From: Acidobacteriota bacterium
Lineage (GTDB): Bacteria; Acidobacteriota; Terriglobia; Acidiferrales; UBA7541
DNA: 56,077 nt
NCBI GenBank assembly: GCA_003154775.1
Contig: PMES01000138.1
Span: forward strand, 23,203-79,279
Direction of reading: 5' to 3'
Shown in pieces: positions 46,952 through 54,950 of this stretch. Under the pieces are notes generated by a model. The model was not told the origin of the DNA. It did not search any database and saw nothing but the letters and a program-made list of their open reading frames with translations. Each line of letters begins with the position of its first letter. The stretch's first letter is position 1. The translations under genes and the position numbers were made by a program.

Positions 46952-48790
46952 ATGTCCTCGTCTCCCATCCACCTCACCGTCCTCGGTTCCGGCACCTCCA
47001 TGGGAGTCCCCACCGTCGGCTGCCACTGTGCCGTCTGCCAGTCCACCGATCCTCACGACAAGCGCCTGCGCCCCTCCATCCTCCTCTCCCGCAATGGCCA
47101 GAACGTCGTCATTGACACCACCCCCGATTTTCGCGCCCAAGCCCTCACCGCCCGCCTCGATCGCCTCGCAGCCGTTCTTCTCACCCACGGCCACGCCGAT
47201 CACATCCAGGGCTTCGACGACATTCGCCCCTTCAACATCCGCCAACGCGCCGCTATGCCCGTCTACGGCTCCGAAGAAACCTTCCGCGCGATCCGCCGCG
47301 CCTTCTCCTACGTCTTCGACAACAAACCCTCCCTCAGCACCGTTCCCAGCGTGATCCTCCACGAAGTCAAAGGCCCCTTCGAGCTTCTTGGCACTCCCAT
47401 CATTCCCGTGCCTCTCCTCCACGGCGAAATGGACGTCCTCGGCTTCCGCTTTGGCCGCGCCGCTTATCTCACCGATTTCAGCCGCCTTCCTGAAACCTCC
47501 GTGCCGCTCCTCGAAGACCTCGACGACCTCATCATCGACGCCCTCCGCGATATTCCTCATCCCATGCATCAGACCGTCGAACAGGCCCTCGCTCTCGTCG
47601 ACAAACTCAAGCCCCGACGCGCCTGGTTCACGCACATCGCTCACGAACTTCCCCACGCCGCCACCAACGAACGCCTCCGCAAAGCCGGCTATCCCCACGT
47701 CCAGCTCGCCTACGACGGCCTCCACTTCGACGTCCAGACCGACTCCCCCGCAGTCGAACGCGCCGCCAAAGCCCTCGCCGTCCACGCCCACATTCCTTCC
47801 GGCCGCCTCACCGTTTTCTATTCCGCCGCAGACTGGGCCGCGCGTTTCGCCGGCACAAAACGCGGCAGCATCATCGCCATCGGCAATTACGACGGCATCC
47901 ACCTCGGCCATCAACGCGTCCTCGCCTTTGCCATGACCCGCGCCAAGGATTCCGGCGCCGTCTCCACCGCGCTCACCTTCGAGCCTCCGCCGCTCAAAGT
48001 CCTCCGCCCGGAAACCGCGCCTCTCCGCATTTCCACCAATCAGCAGCGCCTCGAATGGTTTGGCGCGCTCGGCATCGAAGCCGCCGTCGTGCTGCCCTTC
48101 ACGCCGGAGCTGGCGTCTCTCTCCCCCGAAGATTTTGTGGATGAAATTCTCGTTCGTCAGTTGCAGGTCCGCGCCATCGTCGTCGGCGATAATTTCCGCT
48201 TCGGCCATCGCCAGGCCGGCGACGTCAAATTCCTTCGTGACCTCGGCATGCGTTACGGCTTTGAAGTCGTCGTCCACACACCTGTCGCCCTCGACGGCGA
48301 AATCGTCTCCAGCACCCTCATTCGCAAACTAATTGCCGAAGGAGACGTTACCCACGCCGCGCGTCTTCTCGGCCGCCCCTTCGTCCTCACTGGCGAACTC
48401 GTCCGCGGCACTGGCACCGGCCGCAAATTCCTCTTCCCCACACTAAATCTGAAGCCCGACCAGGAATTGCTTCCCGCTCGCGGCGTCTACATCACCCGCA
48501 CCGTCCTCGAAGGCGAAACCAGCAGCCACCGCAGCGTCACCAACATTGGCATGCGTCCCACCTTCAACGCTTCCGGCCTCACCATCGAAACTCATCTCCT
48601 CGACTATTCCGGCAACTTTGCTCCCAGCCACATCGAAATTCGTTTTTGGAAGCACCTTCGCGAAGAAAAAAAGTTCGCCTCCCCCGACGACCTCCGCCTC
48701 CAAATCGCCCGCGACATCTCCACCGCCAACAAATTCTTCGCCCGCCTCCGCCGCCTCCGTTCCCTCCGCTCCTTCCACGCCCCCCTCTAA
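46952..48790 (+). CDS. Fusion: PhnP-like MBL-fold hydrolase + riboflavin kinase/FAD synthetase (RibF)
   Basis: A single 612-residue frame with two complete enzymes. Residues 1-262 are a metallo-beta-lactamase fold close to PhnP: a cysteine site GCHCAVC (24-29), HGHADH (79-84), His157, Asp175 and His228 as metal ligands. Residues about 285-612 are RibF: the FMN adenylyltransferase part with GNYDGIHLGH (311-320), DNFRFGH (413-419) and SSTLIRKL (453-460), then the riboflavin kinase part with GTGRKFLFPT (488-497), GVYITRT and RPTFN. There is no ATG, GTG or TTG in frame across the junction (about 47760-47880), so RibF cannot be started separately there. It makes FMN and FAD; the hydrolase partner may act on a cyclic phosphate, but that is inference. 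Confidence 0.9.
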   Translation: MSSSPIHLTVLGSGTSMGVPTVGCHCAVCQSTDPHDKRLRPSILLSRNGQNVVIDTTPDFRAQALTARLDRLAAVLLTHGHADHIQGFDDIRPFNIRQRAAMPVYGSEETFRAIRRAFSYVFDNKPSLSTVPSVILHEVKGPFELLGTPIIPVPLLHGEMDVLGFRFGRAAYLTDFSRLPETSVPLLEDLDDLIIDALRDIPHPMHQTVEQALALVDKLKPRRAWFTHIAHELPHAATNERLRKAGYPHVQLAYDGLHFDVQTDSPAVERAAKALAVHAHIPSGRLTVFYSAADWAARFAGTKRGSIIAIGNYDGIHLGHQRVLAFAMTRAKDSGAVSTALTFEPPPLKVLRPETAPLRISTNQQRLEWFGALGIEAAVVLPFTPELASLSPEDFVDEILVRQLQVRAIVVGDNFRFGHRQAGDVKFLRDLGMRYGFEVVVHTPVALDGEIVSSTLIRKLIAEGDVTHAARLLGRPFVLTGELVRGTGTGRKFLFPTLNLKPDQELLPARGVYITRTVLEGETSSHRSVTNIGMRPTFNASGLTIETHLLDYSGNFAPSHIEIRFWKHLREEKKFASPDDLRLQIARDISTANKFFARLRRLRSLRSFHAPL

Positions 48791-49120
48791 TCTCCCCTCG
48801 TTCTTGAATTGTCATCCCGGCCGAAGCGGCCCGATTCTTTCTTACGCGCCGATTTCTGGCGCGTCGGGCCGCGTAGCGGAGGGATCGTGGCACAGGCAGT
48901 CCCATCCACCCAAGCCGTTGATCTCGAGCGAACTCCGCGAAGCGCGGGCTTTGCGCCCCGCACGCTTCGTCGGGGCGAGGAATCACTCTTTCACTCTTTC
49001 ACTCTTTCACTCTTTCACTCTCTCTGCTTCCTCTTCTCTGTGACCTCTGCGCTCGGCGTTTACCCCGCCCGGTCGGGGCGACCTCTGTGTAAGTTTTTCG
49101 CTTTTCGCTTTTCGCTCCTC
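48791..49120. repeat. Repeat-rich spacer 10
   Basis: No gene. It has a family A copy (about 48813-48890) with CGGCCCGA and TCGGGCCG arms directly followed by a second closing half (about 48920-48985, AACTCCGCGAAGCGCGGGCT then CGTCGGGGCGAGGAAT), five tandem TCACTCTT units (48983-49022), the CTTCTCTGTGACCTCTGCG module, CCCCGCCCGGTCGGGG (49063-49078) and three CTTTTCG units (about 49098-49112). Confidence 0.8.
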
Positions 49121-49846
49121 CTATCTCTCCTCCATCCACCACCCTATCTTCCTCACCATCCCCAACAACACCTCGGCATCCGCTTCCGACATCGCCAACC
49201 GCCGCAGCATCCGCCGCAGCTTCTCCTCCGCAAGCTCGCTCTTCCGCTCCCCCGTGTACCCGCTCTTGATCAGCACCGGCAGCAGCGCCGCCCCAATCCG
49301 TTCCACCGTCTCCATCCGTGCCGCCGCACTCTTCTTCTCCTCCGTCTTCCTCTTGGAACCCGCACCACTCTTCCCCCGCGAAATCTCATACAAGCACACC
49401 GCCGCCGCCTGTCCCAAATTCATCGACCGGTGTTCCTCCCTCGTAGGTATCCTCAACAGCCAGTGGCAGTGGCTCAAACTCTCGTTCGACAATCCCCACT
49501 TCTCCGACCCAAACAGCAGCGCCACCCTCCCTTTCGCCATTCCCCAGCGCAGCACCGCTCCCGCCTCCTCCAAACTCCGCAACGGGTGCTGAATCTCCCG
49601 ATTCCCCACTGAAGTCGTCCCCACCACCAGCCAGCAATCCGCCAGCGCCTCCGCCACCGTCGCAAACTCTTCCGCATTCTGCAGCACCGCCGAGGCCCCC
49701 ACCGCCGACACCGCATTGCGAAACGCTTTCTCGTACGGCTGCACCACCCGCAGGTGCACCGCCCCAAAATTACTCATGGCCCGCGCCACCGCCCCCAAAT
49801 TCAGCGGATTCCGCGTCCCCACCAGCACCACCCGCAAATTCTCCAT
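49121..49846 (-). CDS. TrmJ-type SpoU-family RNA 2'-O-methyltransferase
   Basis: A 241-residue knotted SPOUT methyltransferase. Conserved motifs are VLVGTRNPLNLGAVARAMSN (motif 1), VALLFGSEKWGLSNESL (motif 2) and RSMNLGQAAAVCLYEI (motif 3), as in TrmJ, which methylates tRNA position 32. The C-terminal extension (about 165-241) resembles that of TrmJ. AGGAG lies about eight bases before the ATG at 49846; an ATG at 49858 is in frame but has no ribosome site. The alternative is a related rRNA methyltransferase of the same family. Confidence 0.9.
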   Translation of the reverse strand: MENLRVVLVGTRNPLNLGAVARAMSNFGAVHLRVVQPYEKAFRNAVSAVGASAVLQNAEEFATVAEALADCWLVVGTTSVGNREIQHPLRSLEEAGAVLRWGMAKGRVALLFGSEKWGLSNESLSHCHWLLRIPTREEHRSMNLGQAAAVCLYEISRGKSGAGSKRKTEEKKSAAARMETVERIGAALLPVLIKSGYTGERKSELAEEKLRRMLRRLAMSEADAEVLLGMVRKIGWWMEER

Positions 49847-50063
49847 CCCGCTCCTCATCTCCGTCTCCCTGTGGCACAGTCACTCCTGACCGTGCTCTTG
49901 AGTTCCTCTTCTCTGCGAACTTTGCGTCCGGCGTTTACCCCGACCCTGTCGGGGTGAACTCTGCATAAGCCTTTTCTTGCTTCCTGATCGCTGATAACCC
50001 TCTCCACCTCCTGACTCTTGCACTGTGAACTGTAGACTGTAAACTGTTCCCCCGGAGGTCCTC
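49847..50063. repeat. Repeat-rich spacer 11
   Basis: No gene. It has the CACAGTC-ACTCCT-GACCGTG hairpin (49871-49900), CTTCTCTGCGAACTTTGCG, the palindrome variant CCCCGACCCTGTCGGGG (49938-49954), a CTGATCGCTGATAACCC run (about 49983) and CACTGTGAACTGTAGACTGT (50023-50042). GGAGG ahead of the next ATG is its ribosome site. Confidence 0.75.
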
Positions 50064-51242
50064 ATGCATCCACTTCGCTCCGCCGCCATCCTGGCTTTTT
50101 TCCTCGTCGCCCTCTCTACCCCCGCGCAACAACCCCCCGCCCCGCGCGGCCTCGATCTCACTTCTCCCGACGGCACCCACCTCAAAGCCACTTTCTTCGC
50201 CGCCGCCAAGCCCGGCCCCGGCCTGCTCCTCCTCCACCAATGCAATCGCCAGCGCAAAGTTTGGGACGACCTCGCCCAAAAATTCGCGGCCTCCGGCATT
50301 AACGTCCTCACCATCGATTTCCGCGGCTTCGGCGAGAGCGCCGGCACCCCGCTCGACAAACTCACCAATGACCAAATCCAGGAAATCTTCGACAAAAAAT
50401 TCCCCGTCGACGTAGACACTGCCTACAGCTATCTTGCCGCGCAACCCAGCGTCACTCCTTCCATCATGGCCGCGGGTGGCGCTAGTTGTGGCGTCAACCA
50501 GGCCGTCCTCCTCGCCAGCCGCCATCCCGAAGTCAAAGCCCTCGTCCTCCTCTCCGAAGGGACCGGCCGCCCCGGCCGCGAATTCCTCCGCAGGAATCCC
50601 AGTCTCCCGCTTTTCGCCGCCGTCGCCGATGACGATCCCGATCCCGGCGTCGTCGAAATCATGGAGTGGATTTACAGCTTCTCCACCAACCCCATCAACA
50701 AGTTTGAACATTTCCCCAAAGGCGGCCACGGCGTCGAGCTCTTCGACCTGCACAAGAATCTGCCCGGCGACATCGTCTCCTGGCTCATCAACGCCCTCAG
50801 CGCGCATCCCATAGTTCCCGCGACGCCCGCGCCCCCTCTCGCCGTGTACCAGAACCGCTTTCTCAATTTCATCGACGAGCCCAGCAACACCCCCAAAGCC
50901 GCGCAACTTTTCGCCGAAGCCCGCCAGCGCCATCCCAGGGAAGTGATCTTCACCGAACCCATCATGAATCGCCTCGGCTACGAGTCTCTGCAAGCCGGCG
51001 ACATCAAAGCCGCCATCGATCTGTTCAAACTCAACGTCATTGCCTATCCCGACTCCCCCAACGTCTACGACAGTCTCGGCGACGCCTATCTCGCCAACGG
51101 CCAGAATGATCTCGCTCGTCAAAACGCCCAGAAAACCCTCGACCTCCTCGCCACCCACAATAACTATCCCGAAGACTACGCCAAAGGCCTCCGCGAAAGC
51201 GCCCAGAAAAAACTGGCCCGGCCCTCTCCCACTCCCCACTAA
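50064..51242 (+). CDS. Secreted alpha/beta hydrolase with C-terminal TPR-like helices
   Basis: A 392-residue exported hydrolase. A signal peptide (MHPLRSAAILAFFLVALSTP then AQQ) is followed by a dienelactone-hydrolase-like alpha/beta fold: GLLLLHQCNRQRKVWDDLA, TIDFRGFGESAG, the nucleophile elbow GGASCG (Ser about 142) and the histidine region FPKGGHGVELF (about 218-228). Residues about 295-385 contain helical pairs typical of a tetratricopeptide repeat (AGDIKAAIDLFKLNVIAYPD, ANGQNDLARQNAQKTLDLL). GGAGG precedes the ATG. The substrate is unknown. Confidence 0.82.
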   Translation: MHPLRSAAILAFFLVALSTPAQQPPAPRGLDLTSPDGTHLKATFFAAAKPGPGLLLLHQCNRQRKVWDDLAQKFAASGINVLTIDFRGFGESAGTPLDKLTNDQIQEIFDKKFPVDVDTAYSYLAAQPSVTPSIMAAGGASCGVNQAVLLASRHPEVKALVLLSEGTGRPGREFLRRNPSLPLFAAVADDDPDPGVVEIMEWIYSFSTNPINKFEHFPKGGHGVELFDLHKNLPGDIVSWLINALSAHPIVPATPAPPLAVYQNRFLNFIDEPSNTPKAAQLFAEARQRHPREVIFTEPIMNRLGYESLQAGDIKAAIDLFKLNVIAYPDSPNVYDSLGDAYLANGQNDLARQNAQKTLDLLATHNNYPEDYAKGLRESAQKKLARPSPTPH

Positions 51243-51900
51243 CGCGACCCTCCGCACACTGCCTGTAGCTCGCCCCTTCAGGGGTGAGGCCTTCCCCCAC
51301 CGTACATCGCCAGTTCGATTGCTGACGCTTTGTCCCCCATCCCGTCTTCAGCGTCGTAGGCGCGCCACAAGTTAGCCCAGCCCGTAAGGGCTGGGATCAA
51401 GGTCAACAATGACCAACAGCGCCGTAGGCGCGGCACTTCCCGCTTTTCCGCGCCATACCAAGCTTGTCTTCTCGATCGCAGCCATGCCTTCTTGCTTAGC
51501 GCTTAACCACGCCTCGTAATTTCGAGCGCACCATGCTTCTCTCGCTCAGTGCCTAGCCAGGCCCCGTCATTTCGAGCGCAGTCCGCGAAGCGCAGGTTTT
51601 GCGCCCCGCGCTCTTCGCCGGGGCGAGAAATCCCTCTTGTCTTTCTCTTTCTTTCAACTTTCAACTCTTCAACCTCTTCTCCGCGAACTCTGCGCTCTCT
51701 GCGTGATTCCTCGCCTTTCTCTGCCCGTGGCACATCCGCTCCCGCCCGCCCCGCCCCTTTTGGAGTGCGGCGGCTTGCCGCCGCTTTCACAACTGCAAGC
51801 CGCACGAACATACCGTGAGTCGTCTCCCGCCGGCCATTCCCCGCACCTCCTCTACTTCCCGCGCCACCGTGATACCCTATCTCTCGTCAGGGGGAACGTC
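51243..51900. repeat. Repeat-rich spacer 12
   Basis: No gene over about 660 bp. It contains CTGTAGCTCGCCCCTTCAGG followed by GGTGAGGCC (51262-51290), a GCCCAGCCCGTAAGGGCTGGG hairpin (about 51376-51396) flanked by two GCGTCGTAGGCGCG/GCGCCGTAGGCGCGG copies, two related CTTAGCGCTTAACCACGCC/CTCAGTGCCTAGCCAGGCC segments, family A (about 51567-51640), a CTTCAACCTCTTCTCCGCGA module and GGAGTGCGGCGGCTTGCCGC followed by CGCTTTCAC (51759-51790). AGGGGGA at 51889 is the ribosome site of the next gene. Confidence 0.78.
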
Positions 51901-52215
51901 GTGCCTTATTTCGCTCTCTTCTATGAAGTAGTCGAGAACTTCGTTTACCGCCGCGCTCCTTTTCGCGATGAGCATCTTCTCCTCGCCCGCGAAGCGCATC
52001 TCCGCGGCGAACTCCTCCTCGCCGGAGCACTCGCCGAACCCGCCGACGGCGCTCTAATCGTCTTCCGCAGCCCCTCCCCCGACGCCGCCAACGCTTTCGC
52101 CGAGCGCGATCCCTACGTCCGCCACGGCCTCGTCAAGCATTGGAAAGTTCGCCCGTGGACCGTCGTTGTTGGCACCGATCCTCTACCCGCCCAATCCACC
52201 ACAGGAGACGCCTGA
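51901..52215 (+). CDS. YciI-like protein
   Basis: A 104-residue small ferredoxin-like alpha/beta-barrel protein of the YCII family, whose members are small dimers of mostly unknown function, some linked to peroxide or chlorinated-aromatic chemistry. It starts at a GTG (51901, product PYFALFYEVVENFVYRRAP) with AGGGGGA six bases upstream; the conserved His-Asp pair may be represented by EHLLLAREAHLRGEL and the segment FAERDPYVRHGLV fits the C-terminal YCII motif. It lies 1 bp before an antibiotic-monooxygenase-like gene of the same fold class, suggesting joint function. Confidence 0.83.
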   Translation: MPYFALFYEVVENFVYRRAPFRDEHLLLAREAHLRGELLLAGALAEPADGALIVFRSPSPDAANAFAERDPYVRHGLVKHWKVRPWTVVVGTDPLPAQSTTGDA

Positions 52216-52216
52216 C

Positions 52217-52552
52217 ATGGTCGTTCGCTTCTGGTCCGCACGCACCACCGCGGTACGTTTCCCCGATTATCTGCGCCACTTCCGCGAACACGTCCTCACG
52301 CACCTGCGCTCCTTCGACGGCTTCCGCGAAGCCCGCGTCATCACGCAATCCGATGGCGTCGTCGTGCACTTCATCGTCGAAACCCTGTGGTCCTCCTTCG
52401 AGGCCATCGACCGCTTTGTCGGACCCGATCGCGAAGCCGCCGTCGTCGCCCAGGAAGCCCTCGAACTCCTCACCTCCTACGACCGCCGCGTCCAGCACTA
52501 CACCGTCGACCTCCACGAATCCCAATCCTTGCCCGCCGCCGCCCCTTCGTAA
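52217..52552 (+). CDS. Small dimeric alpha/beta-barrel protein (ABM-like)
   Basis: A 111-residue protein resembling antibiotic biosynthesis monooxygenase-type and related dimeric alpha/beta-barrel proteins. VVRFWSARTTAVRFPDYLRH, RSFDGFREARVITQSDGVVV and FIVETLWSSFEAIDRFVGPD show the strand-helix-strand pattern. No firm catalytic residue is visible, so activity is uncertain. The ATG at 52217 has AGGAG nine bases upstream, inside the end of the YciI-like gene. The two are translationally linked. Confidence 0.68.
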   Translation: MVVRFWSARTTAVRFPDYLRHFREHVLTHLRSFDGFREARVITQSDGVVVHFIVETLWSSFEAIDRFVGPDREAAVVAQEALELLTSYDRRVQHYTVDLHESQSLPAAAPS

Positions 52553-52833
52553 CCCTCTACGATTCCGACTCCGCCAGCCAATAGCCATCGAGACAGACCC
52601 GTCATTTCGAACGGAGCGGCCCGATTTTTTCTGTCGCGCCGAATTCTGGCGCGTCGGGCCGCGCAGTGAGAAATCCCTCTTCCCCTTTCTCTTCTCTGCG
52701 AACTGCGCGCTCGGCGTTTACCCCGACCCGGTCGGGGTGCCCTCTGCGTAAGCTCTTCTCTTCCTCTTGAAACTCAAAACTGACAACTGAAAACCTAAAA
52801 CTTTTCCTCCCCCAAGTGCTAAAATACCTTTTC
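52553..52833. repeat. Repeat-rich spacer 13
   Basis: No gene. It has family A (about 52600-52685) with CGGCCCGA and TCGGGCCG arms, the CTTCTCTGCGAACTGCGCG module, CCCCGACCCGGTCGGGG (52721-52737), and an AACTCAAAACTGACAACTGA type run (52768-52802). The leuC promoter follows directly. Confidence 0.8.
52817..52825 (+). promoter_or_regulatory. Extended -10 element of leuC, probably leaderless
   Basis: TGCTAAAAT matches the extended -10 form TGnTATAAT with one difference. The leuC ATG is eight bases past it, at the expected transcription start, and no ribosome site precedes the ATG. No good -35 box is seen. Confidence 0.5.
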
Positions 52834-54255
52834 ATGTCACCCACAACTCTCTACGAAAAAATCTGGCAAAATCACGTCGTCCACGAAGAACCCGGCAAGC
52901 CCTCGCTCCTCTACATCGATCGCCACCTCGTCCACGAGGGCACCTCTCCCCAAGCCTTTGCCGGCCTCAAAGCCGAAGGCCGTAAGGTCCGCCGCCCCGA
53001 CCTCACCTTCGCCGTCATGGATCATTCCGTCTCCACCACCGACCGCACGCTCCCCATCCTCGACAACGACGCCAAGCTCCAATTTGAAGCCCTCGAGCGC
53101 AACTGCCGCGAAACCGGCGTCCGACTCTTCGACATGAACAGCAAGCACCAGGGCATCGTCCACATCATCGGCCCCGAACTCGGCATCACCCAGCCTGGCC
53201 AAACCATCGTCTGCGGCGATTCCCACACTTCCACTCACGGCGCCTTGGGCACTCTCGCCTTCGGCATCGGCACCAGCGAAGTCGAGCATGTCCTCGCCAC
53301 CCAATGCCTCGTGCAATCCAAATCCAAAACCCTCCACATCCTCGTCCACGGCAAGCGTCCCAAGGGCGTCACCGCCAAAGACATCATCCTCGCCATCATC
53401 GGTAAAATGGGCATCAGCGGCGGCAACGCGCAAGTCGCCGAATTCGGTGGCGAAGCCATCCGCGCTCTCTCCATGGACGGCCGCATGACCGTTTGCAACA
53501 TGACCATCGAAGCCGGCGCGCGTGCCGGCATGATCGCCCCCGACGACACGACCTTCGCCTATCTCGAAGCCCGCCCGTTCGTTCCCCGCGGCAAGGAATT
53601 CCAAGCCGCCGTAGATCGCTGGAAAACTCTCAAGTCCGACGACGGCGCCAAGTTCGACGCCACCATCGAGCTCCACGCCGATCAACTCGCTCCCCAAGTC
53701 ACCTGGGGCACCAATCCCGGCATGGTCACCAGCGTCAACGGCCGCGTCCCCGATCCCCACGATTTCCGCGACCTCAACGATCAGAAAGCCACCGAAAGCG
53801 CCCTCAAATACATGGGCCTCAAGCCCGGCACGCCCATCGTGGACATTTCCGTGGACCGCGTCTTCATCGGCTCCTGCACCAATTCCCGCCTCGACGATCT
53901 TCGCGCCGCCGCCCATCTCCTCGCGGGCAAACACGTCGCCAAAAACATCAAGCAAGCGCTCATCGTTCCCGGCTCCCGCGGCATCAAAGCCCAAGCCGAA
54001 AAAGAAGGCCTCGACAAAGTCTTCATCGCCGCCGGCTTCGAGTGGCGCGATGCAGGCTGCAGCATGTGCATCGGCATGAACGCCGACGTCCTCCCGCCCC
54101 ACGAACGCAGCGCCAGCACCTCCAATCGCAATTTCGAAGGCCGCCAGGGCCGCGACTCCCGCACCCACCTGGTCAGCCCAATAATGGCCGCCGCCGCCGC
54201 CCTAGCCGGCCACTTCGTCGATGTCCGCGAATTCGATGTGGCCCATGTCGAGTAA
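52834..54255 (+). CDS. leuC: 3-isopropylmalate dehydratase large subunit
   Basis: A 473-residue aconitase-family protein that isomerises 2- to 3-isopropylmalate in leucine synthesis with LeuD. It has [20 protein letters not shown] at the start, [20 protein letters not shown], the 4Fe-4S cysteines in IGSCTNSR and CSMCIGMN, and the end [20 protein letters not shown]. An in-frame GTG at 52816 overlaps the promoter-like element, so the ATG at 52834 is preferred. leuD follows after 62 bp. leuA and leuB are not in the window. Confidence 0.97.
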   Translation: MSPTTLYEKIWQNHVVHEEPGKPSLLYIDRHLVHEGTSPQAFAGLKAEGRKVRRPDLTFAVMDHSVSTTDRTLPILDNDAKLQFEALERNCRETGVRLFDMNSKHQGIVHIIGPELGITQPGQTIVCGDSHTSTHGALGTLAFGIGTSEVEHVLATQCLVQSKSKTLHILVHGKRPKGVTAKDIILAIIGKMGISGGNAQVAEFGGEAIRALSMDGRMTVCNMTIEAGARAGMIAPDDTTFAYLEARPFVPRGKEFQAAVDRWKTLKSDDGAKFDATIELHADQLAPQVTWGTNPGMVTSVNGRVPDPHDFRDLNDQKATESALKYMGLKPGTPIVDISVDRVFIGSCTNSRLDDLRAAAHLLAGKHVAKNIKQALIVPGSRGIKAQAEKEGLDKVFIAAGFEWRDAGCSMCIGMNADVLPPHERSASTSNRNFEGRQGRDSRTHLVSPIMAAAAALAGHFVDVREFDVAHVE

Positions 54256-54317
54256 TCGGCGATCAGATATCTGATATCCTTTTACCTATAACTTAAAACC
54301 GAGGACACACACCACCC

Positions 54318-54950
54318 ATGCAACCCTTCACCACTCACACCGGCCTCGTCATGCCCCTCGATCGCGTCAACGTCGACACCGACCAGATGGTCCCCAAACA
54401 ATTCCTCAAATGCCTCACCCGCGAAGGCTTTGGCCGCATTCTCTTCTACGACTGGCGCTACCTCCCCGGTGAAAAACCCAATCCTGAGTTCGTTCTCAAT
54501 CTCCCGCGCTACAAAGGCGCCTCCATCCTTCTCGCCCGCACCAATTTCGGCTGCGGCTCCAGCCGCGAACACGCTCCCTGGGGCGTCAAAGACTACGGCT
54601 TCCGCGCCATCATCGCTCCCAGCTACGCCGACATCTTCTACAACAACTGCTTCAAGAACGGCATCCTCCCCGCCATCCTCACCGAAGCCGAAGTGGATCA
54701 ACTCTTCCAACATACCGAATCCGAACAGGGCTACTCCCTCTCCATCGATCTCCCCACCCAAACCATCAAAGACGCCTACGGCCACATCTACAATTTCGAA
54801 ATCGCCCCATCACGCAAAGAAGTTCTCCTCAAGGGCCTCGACGACATCGCCACCTCTCTCCTCCACGCCGACTCCATCGCCACCTACGAAAAATCCCACC
54901 CCTCCGCCGCCACCATGTTCGACCCCGTTGATATTAAGAATTATCGCTGA
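54318..54950 (+). CDS. leuD: 3-isopropylmalate dehydratase small subunit
   Basis: A 210-residue swivel domain that completes the isopropylmalate isomerase with LeuC. Motifs are [40 protein letters not shown] and [12 protein letters not shown]; length is typical of LeuD. The 62-bp gap after leuC contains a GATCAGATATCTGATATC run and an AACTTAAAACC piece from the dispersed repeats, so repeat DNA has entered even this operon. GAGGA lies upstream of the ATG. Confidence 0.97.
   Translation: MQPFTTHTGLVMPLDRVNVDTDQMVPKQFLKCLTREGFGRILFYDWRYLPGEKPNPEFVLNLPRYKGASILLARTNFGCGSSREHAPWGVKDYGFRAIIAPSYADIFYNNCFKNGILPAILTEAEVDQLFQHTESEQGYSLSIDLPTQTIKDAYGHIYNFEIAPSRKEVLLKGLDDIATSLLHADSIATYEKSHPSAATMFDPVDIKNYR

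Noticed and set aside
46313-48277. A 654-codon minus-strand frame opposite DUF1844 and MBL-RibF
   Set aside because: No recognisable domain; it mirrors two strongly supported plus-strand genes.
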